A stretch of DNA of 62,238 nucleotides, from contig CACESU010000008.1 of NCBI GenBank assembly GCA_902562285.1, positions 1 through 62,238 of the forward strand, given 5' to 3'. The notes under the pieces are model-generated. The model was not told where the DNA came from. It made no database searches and saw only the letters and a list, made by a program, of their open reading frames with translations. This document shows, piece after piece, positions 55,258 through 62,238 of the stretch. The DNA is from an uncultured Alphaproteobacteria bacterium. Lineage in GTDB: Bacteria > Pseudomonadota > Alphaproteobacteria > Rhodobacterales > Rhodobacteraceae. How positions within the stretch are numbered: position 1 is the first letter of the stretch; each line of letters begins with the position of its first letter. A program made the translations under genes and the position numbers.

Positions 55258-55392
55258 ATGAAAAGGACTTATCAGCCAAGTAATCTTGTTAGAAAAAGAA
55301 GACATGGTTTTCGTTCTAGAATGGCTACTTCAAATGGTCGAAAGATCATTAATAAAAGAAGAGCACAGGGACGCAAAAATCTTTCAGCTTAA
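55258..55392 (+). CDS. rpmH: 50S ribosomal protein L34
   Basis: This 44-residue basic protein begins [19 protein letters not shown] and continues [21 protein letters not shown], the universal L34 sequence. It opens the rpmH-rnpA cluster and is a reliable landmark; dnaA is not next to it here. The gap to rnpA is 81 bases. Confidence 0.98.
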   Translation: MKRTYQPSNLVRKRRHGFRSRMATSNGRKIINKRRAQGRKNLSA

Positions 55393-55473
55393 CTCTTCGT
55401 TAATTATTAAATAAAAATATTATATTTTGAGAATTTATATCTAACTATTTTTTCTTAAAGTTGGGTGGCTAAA

Positions 55474-55863
55474 ATGGATAGCTCAAAACCTATACTTGGT
55501 AAAATCACAAAAAAAAGTGATTATTTAGAAATGAAAACAGGATTAAAATTTGTTACACCTGGTTTTATTATTCAAGGAAGAAGTAGAAAGAAAGAATGCA
55601 ATTTTGATCCCTACCAAATTAGATATGGTCTCACTTGCTCAAAAAGGGTGGGTAATGCAGTAAAAAGAAATCGAGCAAAGCGAAGACTTAGAGCCTTAGT
55701 AAAAAATATCATTCCTATTGAGGGCTTAAAAGGCTGGGATTATGTTTTGATTGGAAAAGAAAAAACTACTGAAGAAATATCGTTTAAAATTCTTGAAATA
55801 AATCTTAAAGATGCTTTATCTAAATTACATAAAATGGAATTAAAAAAGATTGAAAAAAATTAG
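55474..55863 (+). CDS. rnpA: Ribonuclease P protein component
   Basis: The product matures tRNA 5' ends with RNase P RNA. It shows [10 protein letters not shown] at the start, [27 protein letters not shown] near 48-75 with the RNR motif, and [10 protein letters not shown]. The ATG at 55474 has GGTGG 6-7 bases upstream; the GTG at 55465 would add three residues. It overlaps yidD by 14 bases. Confidence 0.95.
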   Translation: MDSSKPILGKITKKSDYLEMKTGLKFVTPGFIIQGRSRKKECNFDPYQIRYGLTCSKRVGNAVKRNRAKRRLRALVKNIIPIEGLKGWDYVLIGKEKTTEEISFKILEINLKDALSKLHKMELKKIEKN

Positions 55864-56089
55864 AAAATTAATAATCATCCCAATATATCTCTACCAAATT
55901 TGTATTAGTCCTCTATTAGGACGTAATTGTAGATTTGAGCCCACATGCTCACAATATTGCAAAGAAGCTATACTTGTTCATGGTATTTTTTTAGGTTCAT
56001 TTTTAAGTTTGAAAAGAATATTAAAATGCCATCCGTTTGGTGGATTTGGTTATGATCCTGTCCCAAAAAAGAAAATTAATAATGATTGA
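55850..56089 (+). CDS. yidD: Membrane protein insertion efficiency factor YidD
   Basis: The 79-residue protein has [23 protein letters not shown] and a C-terminal [17 protein letters not shown], the full YidD signature. It starts with TTG inside rnpA (14-base overlap) and overlaps ttcA by 8 bases. YidD sits on the inner face of the membrane and assists YidC-mediated insertion. Confidence 0.96.
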   Translation: MKKIRKLIIIPIYLYQICISPLLGRNCRFEPTCSQYCKEAILVHGIFLGSFLSLKRILKCHPFGGFGYDPVPKKKINND

Positions 56090-56912
56090 TACAAAAGAAG
56101 AAATACATCCCATATTTTATGATTGCCCTAATAGTCTTGAATTTCGAAAATTGAGAAAACGTATTGTTAGGAAAACTAAAGATATCATTTATGATTTTGA
56201 AATGATAGAGAAAGGTGCAAAATGGTTAGTTTGTCTATCTGGTGGTAAAGATAGTTTTACATTATTAGCTTGCCTAATTGAATTAAAGTGGCGAGGACTC
56301 TTACCAGTAGAAATTCTTGCCTGTAATTTAGATCAAGGTCAACCAAATTTTCCTAAAACAGTATTACCCAAATTTTTGAAAAAAATAGAAGTGCCTAATC
56401 GAATTGAATACCAAAACACCTACTCTATTGTTAAAGATAAAATTCAAATAAATAAAACTTACTGTTCACTTTGTTCAAGATTGAGGAGAGCACACCTTTA
56501 CAGAATAGCTAGAGAAGAAAAATGTACAGCGATTGTCCTGGGACATCACCAGGATGATATTTTAGAGACTTTTTTTCTCAATCTTTTCCATGGTGGAAAA
56601 CTATCCTCGATGCCCCCAAAATTAATTAATGATGAAGGGGATTTATTAGTTTTAAGACCCTTAGCAAGTATAAGCGAAAAAGATTGTGAAAGATTTTCTA
56701 ATCATATGAAATTTCCAATAATTCCATGTGATCTTTGTGGCAGTCAAGACGGTTTGGAAAGAAAAAAGATAAAAAAAATGCTTGAACAGTGGGAGTTAGA
56801 TTTTCCGGGAAGGAAGAAAATAATATACAAAGCTTTATCAAATAGCAGACCTAGCCATTTGTTGGATAGATCACTATTTAATTTCGCTAATCTTGACAGA
56901 AACAGGTTGTAA
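56082..56912 (+). CDS. ttcA: tRNA 2-thiocytidine biosynthesis protein TtcA
   Basis: TtcA thiolates C32 of certain tRNAs with an iron-sulfur cluster. The PP-loop [13 protein letters not shown] near 50 is present, as are the cluster cysteines CSLCSRLRR near 127 and [22 protein letters not shown] near 220. [21 protein letters not shown] and [11 protein letters not shown] also match closely. I start at 56082, overlapping yidD by 8 bases. TtcA between yidD and yidC is not the usual neighbour order. Confidence 0.95.
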   Translation: MIDTKEEIHPIFYDCPNSLEFRKLRKRIVRKTKDIIYDFEMIEKGAKWLVCLSGGKDSFTLLACLIELKWRGLLPVEILACNLDQGQPNFPKTVLPKFLKKIEVPNRIEYQNTYSIVKDKIQINKTYCSLCSRLRRAHLYRIAREEKCTAIVLGHHQDDILETFFLNLFHGGKLSSMPPKLINDEGDLLVLRPLASISEKDCERFSNHMKFPIIPCDLCGSQDGLERKKIKKMLEQWELDFPGRKKIIYKALSNSRPSHLLDRSLFNFANLDRNRL

Positions 56913-56964
56913 ATTTTTATTAAATCTTTATTTCGTAATAAATAAAAAAATAGATGAGTATTTT

Positions 56965-58743
56965 ATGGATGAACAAACAAAAAATCTAATATTAGCTACA
57001 GCTCTTAGCTTTCTTGTTTTACTAACTTGGATGTTTCTATTCCCTCCAGAACCTATCCCTGATGAGATAGGGAAATCAGAAAATCAAACCAGTCAAACTA
57101 TAACTGGAAGTAATAAAAAGTTATCAAATGAAGAAATATCAGAATTAAATAATAGCACGTCCCAGAACTCTGAAGAAACATTTGCACCTAGAGTAGAAAT
57201 TTTAACAAAAAATCTAAAAGGCTCTATTTGGTTAAAAGGTGGAAGAATTGACGAACTTAGCTTGCAAAAATATCGTGAAACTTTAAAAGAAAGTTCTAAT
57301 AATGTCACCTTATTGTCACCTGATGGAACTAAAAATCCATATTATGCCTTTCATGGCTGGGCTGGAATGAAAGGTTTAGATGAAGGAGAAACCCCAAATT
57401 CTAGTACTATTTGGACCTTAAAATCTGGTAGTATTCTAACAGAAAATTCCCCAATAACTTTAAGCTGGAAAAATAATAAAGGTGTTATTTTTGAAAAAAC
57501 TATATCTATTGACGAAAATTATATGTTTGAAATTTCACAAACTGTAATCAATGGTAGTTCTGAAAATATTCAATTGTATCCATATGGAAATTTAACAAGA
57601 AAAGGTCAACCAGATACTATTGGTTTCTATATTCTTCATGAAGGTGTTGTTGGGATGCATGATGGAGAATTAATAGAGACTAATTATGGAGACATTGAAG
57701 ATCTTTCGAGGGAAGATATTACTCGAGAAATTCAACAGAATGGATGGATAGGTTTTACTGATAAATATTGGATGTCTACTTTGATTCCTAAAGCAGGTCA
57801 AACATTTAAAATGGACCAAAGATATTTTCCTTCCTCTGATAATTTTGAAGTATGGATGCGATTGCCTCCTGCACAAGTTAATATTAATGAAAGTGCCTCT
57901 GTGACAACTAACCTATTTGTTGGTGCAAAAGAGGTTAATACTATTAAGTTTTATCAAAAATCTCTAGATATTGAAAATTTTGTAGATTCAGTTGACTGGG
58001 GCTGGTTTTTTTATCTAACTAAACCAATTTTTTTCCTATTAGATTGGTTTAATAGTTTCACTCATAATATGGGATGGTCAATAATTCTATTAACTCTTTT
58101 TATCAAAACTTTATTATTCCCACTTTCATATAAATCATTCGTATCAATGTCTAGAATGAAGCACTTACAACCTCAAATGGAAAAAATTAAGAAAAATGCT
58201 GGGGATGATCGAGCTAAATTACAGCAGGAGCTAATGGCTTTATATAAAAAAGAAAAAGTTAACCCTGTTGCTGGATGTTTACCCATTTTATTACAAATAC
58301 CCGTATTTTTCTCTTTATATAAAGTTTTGTTTGTTACAATAGAAATGAGACATGCACCATTTATTGGTTGGATAAAGGATTTATCTGCGCCTGATCCTAC
58401 TTCATATATGAATTTATTTGGCTTATTACCATTCTCCCCACCTGACCCAACAAGTTTATTTACTATATTCTCTATAGGTGTTTATCCTATTTTGATGGGT
58501 GTAACAATGTGGTTGCAACAAAAACTAAATCCGGCTCCTACTGACAAAACACAAGCAATGATATTTGCTTGGATGCCTTGGGTTTTTATGTTTATGCTGG
58601 GTCAATTTTCAGCAGGATTAGTTATATATTGGGTTGCAAATAATCTAATTCAATTTGGACAACAATATATTATTATGTATTCACAAGGAGTAAAACCAGA
58701 TATTTTTGGAAATATCTTAAAATCATTTAAAAAATCTGAATAA
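56965..58743 (+). CDS. yidC: Membrane protein insertase YidC
   Basis: The protein from the ATG at 56965 has 592 residues and the family order. This is an N-terminal helix (NLILATALSFLVLLTWMFLF), a periplasmic beta-sandwich of ~300 residues (FAPRVEILTKNLKGSIWLKGGRIDEL) and five C-terminal helices with GWSIILLTLFIKTLLFPLSYKSFVSM and NPVAGCLPILLQIPVFFSLYKVL. The conserved arginine sits in the first core helix region. It inserts inner-membrane proteins alone or with Sec. The 52-base gap after ttcA is normal; engB follows after one base. Confidence 0.96.
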   Translation: MDEQTKNLILATALSFLVLLTWMFLFPPEPIPDEIGKSENQTSQTITGSNKKLSNEEISELNNSTSQNSEETFAPRVEILTKNLKGSIWLKGGRIDELSLQKYRETLKESSNNVTLLSPDGTKNPYYAFHGWAGMKGLDEGETPNSSTIWTLKSGSILTENSPITLSWKNNKGVIFEKTISIDENYMFEISQTVINGSSENIQLYPYGNLTRKGQPDTIGFYILHEGVVGMHDGELIETNYGDIEDLSREDITREIQQNGWIGFTDKYWMSTLIPKAGQTFKMDQRYFPSSDNFEVWMRLPPAQVNINESASVTTNLFVGAKEVNTIKFYQKSLDIENFVDSVDWGWFFYLTKPIFFLLDWFNSFTHNMGWSIILLTLFIKTLLFPLSYKSFVSMSRMKHLQPQMEKIKKNAGDDRAKLQQELMALYKKEKVNPVAGCLPILLQIPVFFSLYKVLFVTIEMRHAPFIGWIKDLSAPDPTSYMNLFGLLPFSPPDPTSLFTIFSIGVYPILMGVTMWLQQKLNPAPTDKTQAMIFAWMPWVFMFMLGQFSAGLVIYWVANNLIQFGQQYIIMYSQGVKPDIFGNILKSFKKSE

Positions 58744-58744
58744 T

Positions 58745-59413
58745 GTGATTACGGAAAAAGAAGAATTCCAATTTTATATTGGAAATGATATTATACAAGA
58801 TAAAGAAAAGAGCTATAATAAGCTTTTTACTGCACATATTGATTTTGTTAAAGGAATAAAATCATTTCATGATATGCCTAGTGGAGATTTTATAGAAATT
58901 TGCTTTTCAGGCAGATCAAATGTAGGTAAATCTTCACTGATAAATTATTTAACTGGGAGAAAATCAATAGCTAGAACATCAAAAACTCCTGGCAGAACGA
59001 GAGAAATAAATTATTTTAGAATTGGAGATAATAAGCACTTAGTTGATTTACCTGGTTATGGCTATGCAAAAGTTTCAAAAAAAGAAAGGCAAGCATGGTT
59101 TAAAATGGTAAAAGATTATTTTTTTTATAGTAATAACTTGAGAAGAGTATTTCTTTTAATAGATAGCAGGCATGGAATTAAACCAAGTGATGATGATCTT
59201 ATGAAAATTTTAGAAGAGGCTGCAATAACTTTTCAGGTAATATTCACAAAATTTGATAAAATCAAACCAATGGAATTTGAAAAAATCAAAAAAATCACTT
59301 TTACTAAGCTATCCTTATTTGCAAATGCTTTTCCAGAAGTTATATTAACCTCTACTAGAAAAAATATTGGAATTGAAACTTTAAGAATGTCAATTGGTAA
59401 AATTTTCAGTTAG
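58745..59413 (+). CDS. engB: Ribosome-biogenesis GTPase YihA/EngB
   Basis: The 222-residue GTPase has G1 GRSNVGKSSLINYL near 59, switch I TPGRTREINYF, G3 DLPGYGYAKVSK near 101 and G4 TKFDK near 166. It helps mature the large ribosomal subunit. It starts with GTG one base after the yidC stop, typical of this alphaproteobacterial cluster. Confidence 0.95.
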   Translation: MITEKEEFQFYIGNDIIQDKEKSYNKLFTAHIDFVKGIKSFHDMPSGDFIEICFSGRSNVGKSSLINYLTGRKSIARTSKTPGRTREINYFRIGDNKHLVDLPGYGYAKVSKKERQAWFKMVKDYFFYSNNLRRVFLLIDSRHGIKPSDDDLMKILEEAAITFQVIFTKFDKIKPMEFEKIKKITFTKLSLFANAFPEVILTSTRKNIGIETLRMSIGKIFS

Positions 59414-59442
59414 ACATAATAAATTCTTACAAGGGATTAATA

Positions 59443-60309
59443 ATGCAGGATTATGACAAAATCGATTGGATAACCTCAGCAAAAACTCTTTCGGAAGCAC
59501 TACCATATTTGAAAAGATACGACTCTGCTACAATAGTTATTAAATTGGGTGGTGCTGCAATGAGTAACATTGAAAATCTGTCGTCATTTGCAAGAGATAT
59601 TGTCTTAATGAAGCAATGCAAGGTTAACCCAATAATTATCCATGGTGGGGGGCCTATGATAAATAGTGCCCTAGAAAAATGGGGAGTAAGTTTTAATTTC
59701 ATTGATGGAAAACGTGTAACTGATGAAAGTGCAGTTAAAATAGTAGAGATGGTTTTATCTGGTGATCTAAACAAAAACATAGTCTCATCGATTAATAGTC
59801 AAGGAGGCAATGGCGTTGGAATTTCAGGAAAGGATGCTTCTTTAGTAATTTGTGAAAAAGATCACCCAAAATTGGGATTTGTTGGGAAACCAATTCTTAT
59901 CAAAACTAAATTAATTACCACTTTGGTAGAGAATGACTTTATACCAGTAATCTCTCCAATCGGAACAAATGAGAACGGTGAAACGTTTAATATTAATGCA
60001 GATACAATGGCAGGAAGTATAGCATCTGCATTGAAGGCAGATAGATTACTTTTATTAACGGACGTTGAAGGGGTAAAAGATCAAAATGGTGAAAAGATTG
60101 AAAAAGCCCCTTTAAAAGAAATTAAAAAATTAATAAATCAAAATATAATTAAAGACGGAATGATACCAAAAGTTAATACTGCAATAGACGCTATAGAAAA
60201 AGGTGTGAGAGCTGTTGTTATTCTTGATGGAAGCATACAAAATGCTTGTTTATTAGAACTTTTTACAGATCATGGGGTTGGTACATTGATAAGAGAAGAA
60301 ATAGACTAA
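59443..60309 (+). CDS. argB: Acetylglutamate kinase
   Basis: The 288-residue kinase shows VIKLGGAAM near 34, [17 protein letters not shown] near 67, [15 protein letters not shown] near 184 and LTDVEGVKD near 204. It carries out the second step of arginine synthesis. AAGGGATTAAT precedes the ATG. Its stop overlaps the convergent ABC ATPase gene by 4 bases, so no terminator fits between them. Confidence 0.96.
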   Translation: MQDYDKIDWITSAKTLSEALPYLKRYDSATIVIKLGGAAMSNIENLSSFARDIVLMKQCKVNPIIIHGGGPMINSALEKWGVSFNFIDGKRVTDESAVKIVEMVLSGDLNKNIVSSINSQGGNGVGISGKDASLVICEKDHPKLGFVGKPILIKTKLITTLVENDFIPVISPIGTNENGETFNINADTMAGSIASALKADRLLLLTDVEGVKDQNGEKIEKAPLKEIKKLINQNIIKDGMIPKVNTAIDAIEKGVRAVVILDGSIQNACLLELFTDHGVGTLIREEID

Positions 60310-61070
60310 TGACCTAGTATTTGGCTTAGAAATAACTTCGTCCGGTCAGATTGAGGTTTATTAAAAAAGCTTTCAGGTTCATTTTGTTCTACTATTTGCC
60401 CATCATCCATAAATATGACTCTATCGGCAACTTGTCTTGCAAAACCCATCTCATGTGTTACACAAATCATAGTCATGCCATCTTCTGCTAATTGTATCAT
60501 TGTATCTAAAACTTCTTTGATCATTTCAGGATCAAGTGCCGAAGTAACTTCATCAAATAACATTATTCTTGGCTTCATACATAATGATCTGGCTATTGCT
60601 ACTCTCTGTTGTTGCCCCCCCGATAACTGACCTGGATATTTGTTAGCTTGTTCAGGGATTTTTACTTTTTCTAACATTTCCATAGCAATTTCCTGCGCCT
60701 CTTTAGCTGGAGTTTCTCTTACCCAAATAGGCGCTAGTGTACAATTTTCTAATGTAGTTAAATGAGGAAATAAATTAAAATGTTGGAAGACCATTCCTAC
60801 TTCCGAGCGTATCTTATCAATGTTTTTTAAATCAGTAGTTAATTCAGTGCCATCAACAATAATACGACCCTTTTGATGCTCTTCTAACCGATTAATACAT
60901 CTAATAAGTGTAGATTTTCCAGAACCAGACGGCCCACACACTACTATTCGCTCACCTCTCATTACTTCAAGGTTAATATCCCGCAAAACATGGAAATTTC
61001 CATACCACTTATTCATCTCTGAAATGTGAATAGCAACCTCATCAGTGATATTTATTTTGGTTTTTTCCAT
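60306..61070 (-). CDS. aapP: General amino-acid ABC transporter ATP-binding protein (AapP/BztD)
   Basis: The 254-residue ATPase has Walker [10 protein letters not shown] near 47, [32 protein letters not shown] near 148 and [19 protein letters not shown]. This is the polar-amino-acid type. It follows the permease on minus by 36 bases and energises broad amino-acid import. It overlaps argB tail to tail by 4 bases. Confidence 0.94.
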   Translation of the reverse strand: MEKTKINITDEVAIHISEMNKWYGNFHVLRDINLEVMRGERIVVCGPSGSGKSTLIRCINRLEEHQKGRIIVDGTELTTDLKNIDKIRSEVGMVFQHFNLFPHLTTLENCTLAPIWVRETPAKEAQEIAMEMLEKVKIPEQANKYPGQLSGGQQQRVAIARSLCMKPRIMLFDEVTSALDPEMIKEVLDTMIQLAEDGMTMICVTHEMGFARQVADRVIFMDDGQIVEQNEPESFFNKPQSDRTKLFLSQILGH

Positions 61071-61106
61071 TTTTATATATCCTTCTAAATTAAAATTACC
61101 ATTCTA

Positions 61107-62238
61107 CTACTTATCTGTCTTTAATTTACGTTCTAAATATTGGGAATACTGTGACATACCAAAGCAAACCACAAAAAACATTAAACCGATAGCTACATAT
61201 AATTCCCAATAAATACCATTCCATGTTTGATCCGCCCTAATTGTAGAAGCTAAACCTACAGGATCTCTTAAACTAATAATTGATACAAGTGTTGTATCTT
61301 TAAACAATCCAATAAATGTATTCACAATGCCTGGAATAGAAATTTTCAAAGCTTGAGGCATAATGACTAGACGTTGAGATTGCCAATATGTTAATCCTAA
61401 GGATGAAGATGCTTCATGTTGTCCTAATGGTAGTCCTGCTAAACCTCCTCGAATTACTTCAGCCATATAAGCAGCAGAAAAAAGCGTTACCATAATTATT
61501 ACTCTTAAAACTATATCAAAGTTAGTTCCAGGTGGTAAAAAATAATTTAGTAAAACAGAAGCCACAAAAAGTAATGTTATTAAGGGTACTCCTCTAATAA
61601 ACTCAATAAAACCTACACATATCATCTTTATAATTGGCAAATTTGACTGCCTTCCCAGTGCTAGAAGAATACCAATTGGAAAAGAAGCAACTATACCAGT
61701 TATTCCAACTATCAAAGATAACGTAAAACCTCCCATTTTAAGAGACTCTACAGGAGGTAATAAAATTGGGATTATTATATCTAAAATTTTGACAAGATAA
61801 TTGGAAAAAAATATAAAAAATAAAATTACAAATAGAATAGAACTAATTCCAGCAATAACCATATTTTTGGTAATATTCCTCAATAGTACAATAAATAATA
61901 AAACTCCTAGAAAAAATCCAATATAAACTATTCCAACACCCCATATGGACCCACCCCAAAGCAACCAAATAGCTAATCCTGGATAAATTATTGAAAACCA
62001 AAAAAAACGAAAATACTTTGGAAACAAAATAGGGATGATTGAAAAAATTAAGAGTATAAACGTAACTGTTGGGCGCCAATATTCTTCAGCAGGATACAAC
62101 CCAAAAAGCAATTGCTTCCATCTTGCAGTTAAGACTGAAAAACAAGCTACGTCAGGATTTAAGTCTAAACATTCTCTTAGAGATTTTGTATCCCAATGAC
62201 CACCCCACGCCCAAGGAATAAAATCTTTTAAAATAATA
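61107..62238 (-). CDS. aapM: General amino-acid ABC transporter permease (AapM/BztC), cut by the right edge
   Basis: The frame ends at 61107 and is open past 62238, so the 5' end is missing; the visible part is 376 residues. The upstream part (PWAWGGHWDTKSLRECLDLN, then LTARWKQLLFGLYPAEEYWRP) is the long N-terminal domain of AapM/BztC. The transport core has EFIRGVPLITLLF near 190 and AAYMAEVIRGGLAGLPLGQHEASSSLGLT, the EAA-like loop of the HisM family. Its partner genes (binding protein and second permease) would lie beyond the edge. Starting at the TTG at 62111 would discard conserved sequence. Confidence 0.93.
   Translation of the reverse strand, partial: IILKDFIPWAWGGHWDTKSLRECLDLNPDVACFSVLTARWKQLLFGLYPAEEYWRPTVTFILLIFSIIPILFPKYFRFFWFSIIYPGLAIWLLWGGSIWGVGIVYIGFFLGVLLFIVLLRNITKNMVIAGISSILFVILFFIFFSNYLVKILDIIIPILLPPVESLKMGGFTLSLIVGITGIVASFPIGILLALGRQSNLPIIKMICVGFIEFIRGVPLITLLFVASVLLNYFLPPGTNFDIVLRVIIMVTLFSAAYMAEVIRGGLAGLPLGQHEASSSLGLTYWQSQRLVIMPQALKISIPGIVNTFIGLFKDTTLVSIISLRDPVGLASTIRADQTWNGIYWELYVAIGLMFFVVCFGMSQYSQYLERKLKTDK

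Noticed and set aside
55131-55258. Replication origin beside rpmH
   Set aside because: No dnaA gene and no cluster of DnaA boxes in the 127-base gap; a TVP38 gene lies upstream instead.

Overview
The window is AT-rich (about 30% G+C by eye), densely packed chromosomal DNA. It most resembles a streamlined marine alphaproteobacterium. The reasons are the order rpmH-rnpA-yidD-ttcA-yidC-engB-argB, the Aap/Bzt-type amino-acid transporter, the Smo/Mtl polyol operon, DUF1826 and DUF6525 genes beside a Zur-controlled znu locus, a TRAP transporter, and very short intergenic gaps. The exact lineage (SAR11-, HIMB59-, AEGEAN-169- or SAR116-like) cannot be settled from this sequence. No insertion sequence, integrase, phage gene or CRISPR array was seen. 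Zur is the only transcription factor I recognise in 62 kb. After two corrections (a frameshifted nuclease at 48977-49632 and an upstream start for the TRAP small permease), no gene-free stretch exceeds 300 bases.

Layout. 1-6201 (minus): two secreted repeat proteins. One is cut by the left edge; the other is a ~1685-residue ankyrin/Sel1 protein. 6357-9329 (plus): DUF924 protein, glycerophosphodiester phosphodiesterase and a GH4-like NAD-dependent glycosidase. 9373-13656: a sugar ABC importer, with binding protein and permeases on minus and ATPase on plus. 13716-20605 (minus): a catabolic run of LacD/YihT-type aldolase, fucose-isomerase-like protein, 2-hydroxyacid dehydrogenase, threonine-synthase-like PLP enzyme and GH2 glycosidase. 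20697-22505: a MauG-like dihaem peroxidase and a small Sel1 protein that overlap head to head. 22542-25565 (minus): a TRAP transporter, followed by an Idh/MocA oxidoreductase and an MFS carrier on plus. 27-34 kb: a zinc-homeostasis locus (znuA, zur-znuC-znuB, CobW GTPase, HisI-type protein, DUF1826, DUF6525) with a clear Zur box. 35-44 kb: a polyol uptake and oxidation operon with xylulokinase and an opposing P-loop sugar-kinase-like gene. 44-54 kb: single metabolic genes (aminotransferase, two DMT exporters, dimethylglycine-dehydrogenase-like flavoprotein, a broken thermonuclease, dihaem cytochrome, TauD-type dioxygenase, phosphotransferase, MAPEG, GST), then tRNA-Arg(TCG) and a TVP38 protein. 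55-60 kb: the conserved rpmH-to-argB cluster. 60-62 kb: amino-acid ABC transporter genes, the last cut by the right edge.

How it works together. The genes describe a heterotroph that imports low-molecular-weight solutes (sugars or glycosides, polyols, organic acids, amino acids) and degrades them in the cytoplasm, plus one stress-responsive zinc system. The 7-21 kb block is the most interesting metabolic unit. An imported glycoside would be opened by the GH4-like and/or GH2 enzyme, isomerised, split by a class I aldolase, and the resulting C3 hydroxyacid oxidised. The enzyme families match both a galactoside route and a sulfoquinovose-type (sulfoglycolytic) route, and the sequence alone does not decide between them.
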